34,092 nt of DNA from Eggerthellaceae bacterium. Lineage in GTDB: Bacteria > Actinomycetota > Coriobacteriia > Coriobacteriales > Eggerthellaceae. Shown here in pieces: positions 7,323-15,121 of this stretch (position 1 is the first letter of the stretch; each line of letters starts with the position of its first letter). The stretch lies in NCBI GenBank assembly GCA_030524475.1, contig JAUNGO010000022.1:1-34092 (forward strand). The letters are read 5' to 3'. A program made the translations under genes and the position numbers. Under the pieces are notes generated by a model, which saw only the letters and a list, made by a program, of their open reading frames with translations, had not been told where the DNA came from and did no database searches.

Positions 7323-7856
7323 CTAGGCTCCAATCCCGATCTCAAGCGCCTGCTTGTTCTTCTCGAGCATGGCGGCCTTCTTCGCCGGCACGCACTTGCC
7401 CATGGCCGCGTCGAGCGTCTCGCGCGCGCAGAAATGCGTCTCCGCCCAAAGCTTGCCGACAAGCACGATGTTGCTCAGGCCTTTAAGTCCCGCGTCCTCG
7501 GCAAGCGTGGTGGAGGGGATGCCCACCACGCGCACGCCCTCGCGCTGCCGCAAGTTGGGCACCATGTCGGTGTCGGCGATGATGACGCCGCCTTCGCGCA
7601 CCTCGTCCAAGAACTTGTCGAAGGAGGGCTGGTTCATGGCCACAAGCACGTCGGGCGTGGTCACGAGCGGGCTTCCGATGGGATCGTCGGAGATCGTAAC
7701 CGAGCAGTTCGCCGTGCCGCCGCGCATCTCGGGGCCGTACGACGGAAGCCACGAAAGCTCGCGGTCCTCGATGAGCGCCGCGTAGGACACCACCTTGCCC
7801 GCGAAGAGCACGCCCTGCCCGCCGAAGCCGGCGAGCACGATCTGAAGTTCGCTCAT
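7323..7856 (-). CDS. korC: 2-oxoacid:ferredoxin oxidoreductase gamma subunit
   Basis: The 177-residue protein begins IVLAGFGGQGVLFAGKVVSYAA and contains SYGPEMRGGTANCSVTISD, both hallmarks of the gamma (catalytic CoA-binding type) domain of 2-oxoacid:acceptor oxidoreductases. It starts two bases after the korB stop codon at an ATG (7854-7856). Together with the next three genes it makes a full delta-alpha-beta-gamma set in transcription order. The enzyme converts a 2-oxoacid, CoA and oxidised ferredoxin to acyl-CoA, CO2 and reduced ferredoxin, reversibly. The symbol is generic, since the substrate (2-oxoglutarate, branched-chain or aryl 2-oxoacid) is not decided by the sequence. Confidence 0.9.
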   Translation of the reverse strand: MSELQIVLAGFGGQGVLFAGKVVSYAALIEDRELSWLPSYGPEMRGGTANCSVTISDDPIGSPLVTTPDVLVAMNQPSFDKFLDEVREGGVIIADTDMVPNLRQREGVRVVGIPSTTLAEDAGLKGLSNIVLVGKLWAETHFCARETLDAAMGKCVPAKKAAMLEKNKQALEIGIGA

Positions 7857-7858
7857 AG

Positions 7859-8704
7859 CTACTCCCCTTCCTGCGCAAGCTCGGGGTGCGCAATCGGGCA
7901 AGCCGCGCTGCGGGCGGCCGCCGCTTCGGCAGCGTTTGCATAACCTTCCGCCACCACGTCGCGGTACACGCCGAGCGGGTAGTACGGCAGCATGTTCTCG
8001 CGCATCCACTCAAAAGCGTCCTGCGGCGTCATGCCCCAGTTCGTGGGGCAGGTCGACACCACTTCCACCAGCGAGTAGCCCACGCCGTCGATCTGGTTTT
8101 GGAACGCCTTCTTGATGGCGCGCTTCGCCTTGCGCACGTTTTTGGGCGTGTCAACCGTCACGCGCTCCAAATACGCCACGCCGTCAAGCGAGCTGAGAAG
8201 CTCGCACACGCGCACGGGATAGCCCGCCGTCGACACGTCGCGGCCGTAGGGGGAGGTTTGCGTCACCTGGTTCGGCAGCGACGTGGGCGCCATTTGCCCG
8301 CCCGTCATGCCGTAGATGGCGTTGTTGATGAAGATGACAGTGATGTGCTCACCGCGCGTGGCCGCGTGAACCGTCTCCGCCATGCCGATGGACGCCAAGT
8401 CGCCGTCGCCCTGGTAGGCGAACACCACGCCCTCGGGGTTCACGCGCTTCACCGCCGTCGCCACCGCAGGTGCGCGGCCATGCGCGGCCTCGATCATGTC
8501 GCAGCCGTAGAAGTCGTACGACATGACCGCGCAGCCCACCGGAGCCACGCCGACCGTCTCGCCCTCGATGTCGAGCTCGTCGAGCGTCTCGCACACAAGC
8601 CGCTGCACGATGCCGTGCGTGCAGCCCGGGCAGTAGTTCGTCACCACGGGAAGCAGCGCGTGCGGCCGCTCGAACACGACCTTGGTCTCCTTCTGCTCTG
8701 CCAT
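7859..8704 (-). CDS. korB: 2-oxoacid:ferredoxin oxidoreductase beta subunit (TPP-binding)
   Basis: The 281-residue protein has an N-terminal NYCPGCTHG motif, then the thiamine pyrophosphate signature GDGDLASIGMAE (about residues 98-109) closing with NNAIYGMTGGQMAPTS. This is the C-terminal TPP domain (beta subunit) of multi-subunit 2-oxoacid oxidoreductases. Cysteines in the N-terminal part (CPGC, GCAVMS, YGCD) could carry a [4Fe-4S] cluster, as in the family. It starts three bases after the alpha-subunit stop and ends two bases before korC, so the four genes are tightly coupled. The length is normal for the family. Confidence 0.92.
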   Translation of the reverse strand: MAEQKETKVVFERPHALLPVVTNYCPGCTHGIVQRLVCETLDELDIEGETVGVAPVGCAVMSYDFYGCDMIEAAHGRAPAVATAVKRVNPEGVVFAYQGDGDLASIGMAETVHAATRGEHITVIFINNAIYGMTGGQMAPTSLPNQVTQTSPYGRDVSTAGYPVRVCELLSSLDGVAYLERVTVDTPKNVRKAKRAIKKAFQNQIDGVGYSLVEVVSTCPTNWGMTPQDAFEWMRENMLPYYPLGVYRDVVAEGYANAAEAAAARSAACPIAHPELAQEGE

Positions 8705-8707
8705 GCC

Positions 8708-9778
8708 CTACTCACCTACCTTCTCGTTCAGCGCCACGATGCGCTCGTACACCTCGGCTGGCGTCGGGATGACGCCGCCCGTGCGCCCGAAGAACTCGAC
8801 CGGGGCGCGGCCCTCGACCACCAGGCGCACGTCGTCGATCATCTGACCCATGTTCATCTCGACCACGAGGTAGCCCTTCGCGGTGGAAAGCGTGCGCACA
8901 AGTTCCTCGACCGGGTACGGCCACAGGGTTATCGGGCGCACAAGGCCCGCCTTGATGCCCTGCTCACGCGCCATGTTCACCGCGCTGCGCGCCACGCGGG
9001 CGCTCGCGCCGAACGCCACGAGCACCACGTCGGCGTCGTCTGTGAGGTAGCTTTCCGCGCGCTGCTCGTCGCGCTTGATGACGTCGTAGCGCTTGTAGCG
9101 CTCGATGTTCAAAACCTCGAGGTCTTCCGCCGGGAGGTACAGCGAGTTGATCACGTTGTGGAAACGCTTGTGGCGATGCCCCGTGGCCGCCCACGGCTTC
9201 TCCGGCAGCGTGGCCAGGTCGCGCTCTGCGGGCATGACCACCGGCTCCATCATCTGGCCGAGCATGCCGTCGGCCAAGATCATCACCGGCGTGCGGTACT
9301 TGTCCGCCACGTCGAACGCCTCGTACGCCAAATCGGCCATCTCCTGCACCGTGGAGGGCGCGAACACCACGATTTGGAAGTCGCCGTGTCCCGTGGCGCG
9401 CGTGGCCTGCCAGTAGTCGGACTGCGAAGGCTGGATGGAGCCTAAGCCCGGGCCGCCGCGCTGCACGTTGATGATCACGCCTGGCAAGTCGGAGCCCGCC
9501 ATGTAGGAGATGCCCTCGGACTTGAGCGACACGCCGGGGCTCGACGACGACGTCATCACGCGCGCGCCCGCGGCGGCCGCGCCGTAAACCATGTTGATGG
9601 CCGCCACCTCGCTTTCCGCCTGCAGGTACGTGCCGCCGATTTTCGGCATGCGCTTGGACATATACGCCGCGAGCTCGGTCTGCGGCGTGATGGGATAACC
9701 GAAGAAGAAGCGGCAGCCCGCGCGCAACGCGGCTTCCGCCAGGGCTTCGTTGCCCTTCATCAGGACTTTCTCTGCCAT
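8708..9778 (-). CDS. korA: 2-oxoacid:ferredoxin oxidoreductase alpha subunit (VorB/KorA type)
   Basis: The 356-residue subunit begins MAEKVLMKGNEALAEAAL with FFFGYPITPQTEL, the N-terminal pyrimidine-binding domain signature, and contains QAESEVAAINMVYGAA and RGGPGLGSIQPSQSDY, typical of alpha subunits annotated VorB or KorA. The transketolase C-terminal-like domain follows (about 240-345). The ATG at 9776-9778 sits five bases after the ferredoxin-subunit stop, with GGGGG just upstream; the frame is open further but that stretch overlaps korD in another frame and is not coding. The VorB-like sequence weakly favours branched-chain or related 2-oxoacids. Confidence 0.92.
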   Translation of the reverse strand: MAEKVLMKGNEALAEAALRAGCRFFFGYPITPQTELAAYMSKRMPKIGGTYLQAESEVAAINMVYGAAAAGARVMTSSSSPGVSLKSEGISYMAGSDLPGVIINVQRGGPGLGSIQPSQSDYWQATRATGHGDFQIVVFAPSTVQEMADLAYEAFDVADKYRTPVMILADGMLGQMMEPVVMPAERDLATLPEKPWAATGHRHKRFHNVINSLYLPAEDLEVLNIERYKRYDVIKRDEQRAESYLTDDADVVLVAFGASARVARSAVNMAREQGIKAGLVRPITLWPYPVEELVRTLSTAKGYLVVEMNMGQMIDDVRLVVEGRAPVEFFGRTGGVIPTPAEVYERIVALNEKVGE

Positions 9779-9783
9779 ACCCC

Positions 9784-9990
9784 CTACCTTTCTACCGTGA
9801 TGGCCACGTCGGGACACATCAATGCGCACGACGCGCAGCCCGTGCAGGCGTCCACGTCGACACAATGGGCGGGATGATAGCCCTTCGGCGTGATGCGCGC
9901 GCCGTCGAGCTCGATGATGTGGAGCGGGCAGGCGTCCACGCACAGGCCGCAGCCTTTGCAGAAGCCCTCGTCCACGATGATTCGTGCCAT
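9784..9990 (-). CDS. korD: 2x[4Fe-4S] ferredoxin subunit (delta) of the 2-oxoacid oxidoreductase
   Basis: The 68-residue protein has two classical motifs, CKGCGLCVDACP and CTGCASCALMCP, each able to bind one [4Fe-4S] cluster. It is the delta subunit that passes electrons from the TPP/Fe-S core to free ferredoxin. The ATG at 9988-9990 has GAGAGGTAAGG upstream, and the encoded MARIIVDEGFCKGC start is the standard N-terminus. It is the first gene of the korDABC set. A hairpin at 10027-10059 separates it from the ATPase gene upstream. Confidence 0.9.
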   Translation of the reverse strand: MARIIVDEGFCKGCGLCVDACPLHIIELDGARITPKGYHPAHCVDVDACTGCASCALMCPDVAITVER

Positions 9991-10026
9991 ATGCCTTACC
10001 TCTCTTTGCTCGCCGCATAACAAATA

Positions 10027-10059
10027 AGGGTCGCGGCGCCGAAAAGACGCAGCGACCCT
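10027..10059 (-). terminator. hairpin before korD, weak terminator or attenuator
   Basis: Perfect 8-base arms AGGGTCGC (10027-10034) and GCGACCCT (10052-10059) enclose 17 bases. On the minus strand the stem is followed by TATTTGTTA, a poor T-tract. It lies 30 bases after the ATPase stop codon and 36 bases before korD, so it could reduce read-through or protect the mRNA end. Confidence 0.45.
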
Positions 10060-10089
10060 CAAGTAAGTTGCCTATGCCGCGCCGCCGGG

Positions 10090-10818
10090 CTATTCCCAGG
10101 GCGTCTTTACGTGCGGCTCAACAGGATACAGGTTGTCGAGCCCGCGCAATACCGTCAATTTCGCAGAATCAGCCCGAAGGAGCGATTTCGGGGCTGTAAT
10201 GCACGCAAGCGGAAGGCCGGCGGCGCTTGCCACCTCGCGCGCGAACGTTGCGCCCCGCTCGATCACGTGCTCGTCGGTGTCGGCTTTGAGGTGCGCGTTG
10301 CTCACCACGGCGGTGGCAGACAGGTGGCTTGCCGCCTCGATCTCGCGCAGCACGTCAAGCGCTTCGGTCGGCGTTTGCGTGAGGTTGCGAAAGCAGTTCA
10401 CCACGTAGAGCATGGAGTAGGGGCCCGCCTGGACGTGGCGCGCGAACCGCCCGAGCGCCGTGGCGCCCGCGTCGTCGCCGCCCGCGTCAATGATGGTGAG
10501 GGTGCCGCCCGCGTACGCCTCCTCGATGGCGGGCGCGATCGCGCCTGTGAGCGAGGGCACGTCGAGGCCGCACCCGCGCTCGGCGAACACCGGCGCCACC
10601 ACGCGCACGCCCGCGTCCTCGAGCAGCGCGCGGTATTCCGTCGAGCGGAAGTACGGGTTCACCACGTCGAGGTCGACAAGCGTCACCTGCGCACCCGCCG
10701 CAGCCGCGTCAAGCGCCACGTTGAGCGCGAAGTTGGTCTTGCCCACCCCGTAGTGTCCCACCACCACGTTCACCGGCGCCAAAGGGAAAGGAATCGAAAT
10801 TCGTTTCTCGTCGATCAT
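10090..10818 (-). CDS. P-loop ATPase of the MinD/ParA/CobQ type
   Basis: The 242-residue protein has an early deviant Walker A, GHYGVGKTNFAL (about residues 20-31), and a switch region VTLVDLDVVNPYFRS; TIIDAGGDD (about 127-135) is the Walker B-like strand. These place it in the SIMIBI ATPases (MinD/ParA/CobQ-CobB). No cysteine cluster motif of the Mrp/NBP35 scaffolds is seen. I chose the ATG at 10816-10818, with AAAGGA seven bases upstream, over a TTG 21 bases further out. It lies upstream of korDABC on the same strand, with a hairpin between. A role in assembling or controlling the oxidoreductase is an inference from position. Confidence 0.8.
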   Translation of the reverse strand: MIDEKRISIPFPLAPVNVVVGHYGVGKTNFALNVALDAAAAGAQVTLVDLDVVNPYFRSTEYRALLEDAGVRVVAPVFAERGCGLDVPSLTGAIAPAIEEAYAGGTLTIIDAGGDDAGATALGRFARHVQAGPYSMLYVVNCFRNLTQTPTEALDVLREIEAASHLSATAVVSNAHLKADTDEHVIERGATFAREVASAAGLPLACITAPKSLLRADSAKLTVLRGLDNLYPVEPHVKTPWE

Positions 10819-10840
10819 AAATACGTCCTTTATCGGCAAA

Positions 10841-10994
10841 GTCAGCGAGAAGCCCTGAGGTGCTTCGCATAGCCCCGCCGCGCGGCTGAGCGTACTTTAG
10901 GTACGCGAAGGTAAGCGCACAAGGGGCTAGGCGGAGTGCATCAGGGCTTCGCAGCGTCGAGCGGTTTCGCTTGTCCCGTCAGGGCAAGCGAAAC
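10841..10994 (-). repeat. structured intergenic repeat, copy A
   Basis: In the minus sense the element starts at the stop codon of the ligase gene with a hairpin (GTTTCGCTTG/CAAGCGAAAC, plus 10964-10994). It continues with the shared block CGACGCTGCGAAG, then a long stem closed by CCTGATGCACTCCGCC/GCGAAGCACCTCAGG carrying an apical hairpin CGTACCTAAAGTACG, and ends in CTTCTCGCTGAC. Copies B (13499-13662) and C (25678-25841) share the blocks but differ in the arms. This copy is 10 bases shorter, lacking the terminal GTTACGAACGA. It fills nearly all of the gap between two genes. Confidence 0.85.
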
Positions 10995-12769
10995 TATACA
11001 AGCCCGCCCGTCAGCTTCGACTCGTCCTTTTCGCGGATGGCGACGCGGCGAATCTTGCCGTTGACGGTGCGCGGCAGCTCGTCGACGTACTCCACGATGC
11101 GCGGGAACTTGTACGGTGCCGTCTTGTTCTTCACCCACTTCTGCAGCTCGCGCGTGAGCTCCTCTGACGGCGTGAACCCGTCGGCGAGCACCACCGACGC
11201 CTTCACAGCCTTGCCGCGCACCGGGTCGGGCACGCCCGTGACGGCGCACTCGCGCACGGCGTCGTGCTCAAGCATCACGCTCTCGATCTCGAAGGGGCCT
11301 ATGCGGTAGCCGCTCGACTTGATCACGTCGTCGTTTCTGCCCACGTACCAAAAGTAGCCGTCCTCGTCGGCCCAGGCGGTGTCGCCCGTATGGTACCAGC
11401 CGTCGTGCATGGCCTCGGCGGTCTTCGCCTCGTCGCGGTAATACTCCATCATGATGCCCGCCGGGTGCGGATCGATGTGGATGCAGATCTCGCCCGTCTC
11501 GCCGATGTTGCAGCGCGAGCCGTCCTCGCGCAGGATCGCCACGTTGTACAGCGGCACCGGCTTGCCCATCGAGCCCGCGCGCGGCACCGAGTGCGTCAGA
11601 TTCGCAATGGTGAGCGGCGTTTCGGTTTGCCCGAAGCCCTCGTAGATGGTAAGGCCGGTGTGCTCCTTCCAGAAGTCGAACAAATCGGGGTTCAAAGCCT
11701 CGCCCGCCGTGGTGGAGTACTCGAGCGAGCTTAAGTCGTAGGCGTCGATGTCCTCCGACATCATGAGGCGGTACATCGTCGGCGGACAGCACAGCGTGGT
11801 GATGCCGTACTCGCCGATGAGCGAGAGGATCTCGGAGGGGTGGAAACGGTCGAAGTCGTAGGTGAACACGCACGCCTCCATGAGCCACTGGCCGTAGTAC
11901 TTGCCCCACACGGCCTTGCCCCAGCCGGTGTCGGCGATGGTGAAGTGGATGCCGTCGGGGCGCACGTTGTGCCAGTGCTTCGCCGTGATGAGATGCGCGA
12001 TAGCGTAGCGGGCGTCGTGCAGCACCATCTTGGGGTTGCCCGACGTGCCGCTGGAGAAGTACATGAGCATGGGGTCGGCCGCCCGCGTGTCGACGCGCTC
12101 AAAGCTATCCGACGCGGCACGCACGCCGGTGTTGAAGTCGTGCCACCCCGCGCGCACGGCAGAAGCTGCGCAGATGCCCTGCTCGCCTGAGAGCGCCTCG
12201 CCCACGACCTCGCCTTCCGGCACAAGCCACGTGCCGTCCTCGGCACGCTCGGTGAGCCCCGCGCCCGCCGGGTTCACGAGGATGCGCGTGGTGAGGCTCG
12301 GGCATTCGTCCATCACCGCGTCGACCACGTCGGCGATAGTGCCCGCGCTCGTACAGATGACGGCCTTGATGTCGGCGCCGTTCACGCGGTAGGTGAAGTC
12401 ATGCTCCTTAAGCATGAACGTGGCGGGCACCATGACGGCGCCGAGCTTCGCGAGCGCCGTGGCGACGAACCAAAACTGGTAGTGGCGGCGCAGGATGACC
12501 ATCACGTAGTCGCCGCGCTTGATGCCGAGCTCCTGCAGGTAGTTCGCCGTTTTGTCCGACCACAGCTTCATGTCGGCGAAGGTGAAGGTGTGGCGTTCCC
12601 CTTCGGGGTTGCACCAGATCATGGCGCGGCGGTCCGGGTCGGCGTCGGCGATGTCGTCGACCACGTCGTAGCCGAAGTTGAAGTTGTCGGGGCAATGCAC
12701 GTCGAAGGAGGTGAGCAGGCCGTGGCTGTCGTATTCTTCGGTGACGTAGCGCAGATTGATGTTTCTCAT
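10994..12769 (-). CDS. AMP-forming acyl-CoA synthetase (medium-chain/acetyl type), copy 1
   Basis: The 591-residue ANL-superfamily ligase has the ATP loop YFSSGTSGNPKMV (about residues 236-248), YEGFGQTETP (about 377), the hinge VGRNDDVIKSSGYRIGPFE (about 489) and the catalytic-lysine segment PRTVNGKIRR near the end. It carries an insertion of about 35 residues (near 160-215) compared with its paralogue at 5086-6759. AAGGAATTGCC precedes the ATG at 12767-12769. The regulator gene ends 96 bases upstream, and structured repeat copy A starts at its stop codon. It would feed an acyl-CoA to, or recover an acid from, the ferredoxin-linked oxidoreductase next door. The actual substrate is not known. 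Confidence 0.9.
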   Translation of the reverse strand: MRNINLRYVTEEYDSHGLLTSFDVHCPDNFNFGYDVVDDIADADPDRRAMIWCNPEGERHTFTFADMKLWSDKTANYLQELGIKRGDYVMVILRRHYQFWFVATALAKLGAVMVPATFMLKEHDFTYRVNGADIKAVICTSAGTIADVVDAVMDECPSLTTRILVNPAGAGLTERAEDGTWLVPEGEVVGEALSGEQGICAASAVRAGWHDFNTGVRAASDSFERVDTRAADPMLMYFSSGTSGNPKMVLHDARYAIAHLITAKHWHNVRPDGIHFTIADTGWGKAVWGKYYGQWLMEACVFTYDFDRFHPSEILSLIGEYGITTLCCPPTMYRLMMSEDIDAYDLSSLEYSTTAGEALNPDLFDFWKEHTGLTIYEGFGQTETPLTIANLTHSVPRAGSMGKPVPLYNVAILREDGSRCNIGETGEICIHIDPHPAGIMMEYYRDEAKTAEAMHDGWYHTGDTAWADEDGYFWYVGRNDDVIKSSGYRIGPFEIESVMLEHDAVRECAVTGVPDPVRGKAVKASVVLADGFTPSEELTRELQKWVKNKTAPYKFPRIVEYVDELPRTVNGKIRRVAIREKDESKLTGGLV

Positions 12770-12865
12770 GGCAATTCCTTGTGTTGAAGACTCGAACGGG
12801 ACTTAAAGGCGCAAGGCGCAGTCGACCCTCTGCGGCCGCATGGCGCGCAGGGCGGTCGGCGGCGC

Positions 12866-13450
12866 CTAGATAATCTTGTCCTCGTGGGGCTTCAGCACAA
12901 TGGCCAGAAACACGCACGGCTCGCCGCCCGTTGCGATCATGCCGTGGCCGCGGCCGGAGTCGTACATGAGCATGTCGCCCGCCTCAAGCTCCTCGACGTG
13001 CTCCTCATAGGCAAAGCGCATCTTGCCGGAGATGATGTAGTCGATTTCCTGGCCCGCGTGGCGCGACAGGTGGATGGGCACGTTCTGCTCTTCCTCGAGG
13101 TAGGGCGCCGTGACCAGAAACGGCTCGGCCAGCTTGTGGCGGAAGTGCGGCGCCTTGTGCAGGTACTCGAACCCCGCGCGACGCTTGATGGAAAGCCCGT
13201 CGTGCGCGCGCGTGAGCGAGTACCCCGTCAGGTGCGGGTTCTCGCCGGTAAGGATCTCGATGACGTCGACGCCGAATTTCTCGGCGCACTTGTAGAGGAA
13301 GGTGAAGGACAGATCGTGCTCGCCCGACTCCTGCGCGGCGTACTCCGCCACCGAGCGCCCCGTGGCGTCGGCCATCTCCTGCATCGAGAGGTCCATGTCC
13401 TCGCGCAGCGCGCGAATGCGGTTCGCCACTTCCTTGATGTTAGGTTCCAT
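12866..13450 (-). CDS. HTH (XRE)-cupin transcriptional regulator, copy 1
   Basis: The 194-residue protein has an N-terminal XRE helix-turn-helix (about residues 5-65, MDLSMQEMADATGRSVAEY) and a C-terminal cupin (about 115-190, with SRHAGQEIDYIISGKMRFAY and DSGRGHGM). It resembles the regulator at 6769-7320 in layout, including the shared CAEKFGVDVIEILTGE / MAHKFGVDFTEILTGT segment after the HTH, so the two are paralogues. AAGGAG precedes the ATG at 13448-13450. It is the first gene of the cluster, with TAGAAT 40 bases upstream as a possible -10 but no good -35. It probably controls the downstream ligase. Confidence 0.88.
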   Translation of the reverse strand: MEPNIKEVANRIRALREDMDLSMQEMADATGRSVAEYAAQESGEHDLSFTFLYKCAEKFGVDVIEILTGENPHLTGYSLTRAHDGLSIKRRAGFEYLHKAPHFRHKLAEPFLVTAPYLEEEQNVPIHLSRHAGQEIDYIISGKMRFAYEEHVEELEAGDMLMYDSGRGHGMIATGGEPCVFLAIVLKPHEDKII

Positions 13451-13498
13451 TAACGTGCTCCTTAATATAATTCTCTCAAAAACATTCTAAACCACAGG

Positions 13499-13662
13499 TC
13501 GTTCGTAACGCCAGCGAGAAGCGCTGAGACATTCCGAATAGCCCCGCCTTTGGGCCAAGTTGGCTTTCGCCAACGCCGAGCCCAAAACAAGGGGCTAGGC
13601 GGAATGCCTCAGCGCTTCGCAGCGTCGGCAAATTCCGTTCGTTGCGTCAGCAACGGACGGAA
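13499..13662 (-). repeat. structured intergenic repeat, copy B
   Basis: This 164-base copy has, in the minus sense, hairpin 1 with arms TTCCGTCCGTTGC/GCAACGAACGGAA (plus 13633-13662), the block CGACGCTGCGAAGCGCT, the stem GAGGCATTCCGCC/GGCGGGGCTATTCGG and GGAATGTCTC, an apical hairpin GTTGGC-GAAA-GCCAAC, and the end block AGCGCTTCTCGCTG followed by GCGTTACGAACGA. The rsmB stop codon TGA lies inside the loop of hairpin 1, so the last codons of rsmB form one arm. Arm sequences differ from copies A and C while pairing is kept. Confidence 0.87.
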
Positions 13663-15116
13663 CGTAAAATGGCGCAGAAGTGTGCGTCGTTTCCGCCGGA
13701 CGTCACCTGTGTGGCGAAGGCCGCCTTGCCGTTTACGGGCACCAGCTCAAACGACGCGCCCGCCGGGCTTTTGAGGAAGCGCGCCACCGCGTGCGCGTTC
13801 TCCTCGGGAAGCACCGTGCAGGTGGCAAACGCCAACATGCCGCCCGGGGCCACGTGCGCTGACGCGCTCTCGAGCATCTGAAATCCCAGGTCGGCGTGCT
13901 CGGTGATCGTCTCGGGACGCAAACGCCAGCGAATCTCGGGGTGGCGGCGCAGCGTGCCGAGCCCCGAGCAGGGGGCGTCGATGAACACCGCGTCGAAGGC
14001 GCGTTCCCCTATCGCCTCGTCAAGGTGCGCGGCGTCGCCTGTGACGGCGCTTGCGAGTTGCACGCCATAGTCGCGCGCGCGGTCGGTGAGAAGGCTCGTT
14101 TTGAACCCGCGGTTGTCGAGCGCCACGTAGTCGTCGACCTGCGCACCCCAGCGCCGGCAGGCGTTGCTCTGCAAAAGGATGGTCTTCGTGCCGCGGCCGG
14201 CGCCGATCTCGAGAAACGACGCGGGGCGCGCATGCGGCAGCGCAAGCGCCGCCACCGCCTGGGACGCCGCGTCGGACACGAGCAGACACCCGTTGTTGAT
14301 CAGGCGCTTCACGCGCCCGTCGAGCAGCACGCGCCCGTCGGCTATGCGGTAGCAGCCCTCCACGGGCGCGCCGTCGACCTCAACAGGCTTAGGCTCGCCG
14401 TGGGCGTCCGCGAGCACCTCGACCACTTCTGAGTCGCGCGCCGCGCACGCGTTCACGGCCACGTACACCGGCGCCGGCTCGTTCGACGTCTTCACGAGGT
14501 TGTGCGCCTCGGTCGCGCCCATGTCGGCAATGAGGCGCTTCACGAGCCACAGCGGGAAGCCGTGCAGGCGCGCGTACGCCTCGATGTCGGTAGAGGGGTC
14601 GCCGAAGGGAAACGCCCTCTTCGCGGAAACGACCTTGCGCAGAACCGCGTTGGCAACCCCGCCCGCGCGCGGGGCGACCGAGCGCACGAGCTCGACGCCC
14701 TGGTCGACGGCGGCGTGCGGGCTTTTGTCGAGGAAGATGATCTCGTAGGCGCTGATCTGAAGCGCGTCGCGCACGTCGTCGTTCACGTCGTGGGGCGAGC
14801 GCATACAGCGGTCGAGCACCTCGTTAAGCGTGCCGCGCGTGGACACCACGCCGAGGACGAGCCGCGTGGCGAACGCGCGGTCCTCAGGCGTAAGGCGCGC
14901 CTGGTCGACCGTGCGCGCCATGACCTCTTGCGCGAACGCGTCGCGCTCGCGCAGCGTGCGCACGGTCTCGAGCGCCGCCATGCGCGCGGGAGACGCACCC
15001 TTGCCGCGCTGGTTGCCCCCGCGCGCACCGCCGCCGCGACCGCCGTACCCGCCCCGGCCGCGACCGTCGCCGCGGCCTCCTTGCGTGAAGCTTCTCTTGT
15101 TGGCTCGCTCACCCAC
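13647..15116 (-). CDS. rsmB: 16S rRNA (cytosine-967-C5)-methyltransferase RsmB
   Basis: The 489-residue enzyme methylates C967 of 16S rRNA with S-adenosylmethionine. A NusB-like RNA-binding domain covers about residues 45-180. The Rossmann methyltransferase domain follows with FLEIGAGRGTKT, then IDAPCSGLGTLRRHPEIRW with one of the two catalytic cysteines and FATCTVLPEEN with the other. The first 45 residues are unusually rich in Gly and Arg (GGRGDGRGRGGYGGRGGG), a low-complexity RGG-like extension. I start at the GTG 15114-15116, which has GGAGGAGG ten bases upstream and lies five bases after the fmt stop; a GTG 21 bases further out has none. The 3' end runs into structured repeat B. Confidence 0.92.
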   Translation of the reverse strand: MGERANKRSFTQGGRGDGRGRGGYGGRGGGARGGNQRGKGASPARMAALETVRTLRERDAFAQEVMARTVDQARLTPEDRAFATRLVLGVVSTRGTLNEVLDRCMRSPHDVNDDVRDALQISAYEIIFLDKSPHAAVDQGVELVRSVAPRAGGVANAVLRKVVSAKRAFPFGDPSTDIEAYARLHGFPLWLVKRLIADMGATEAHNLVKTSNEPAPVYVAVNACAARDSEVVEVLADAHGEPKPVEVDGAPVEGCYRIADGRVLLDGRVKRLINNGCLLVSDAASQAVAALALPHARPASFLEIGAGRGTKTILLQSNACRRWGAQVDDYVALDNRGFKTSLLTDRARDYGVQLASAVTGDAAHLDEAIGERAFDAVFIDAPCSGLGTLRRHPEIRWRLRPETITEHADLGFQMLESASAHVAPGGMLAFATCTVLPEENAHAVARFLKSPAGASFELVPVNGKAAFATQVTSGGNDAHFCAILRSVRC

Positions 15117-15121
15117 GGCGC

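Noticed and set aside
5341..7326. Plus-strand open frame across the ligase and regulator genes
   Set aside because: It crosses two well-supported minus-strand genes and their boundary, and has no ribosome binding site or domain.
7323..9990. Pyruvate:ferredoxin oxidoreductase
   Set aside because: Anaerobes of this kind usually carry a single long fused pyruvate enzyme; the separate alpha subunit here is of the VorB/KorA type, so a different 2-oxoacid is more likely.
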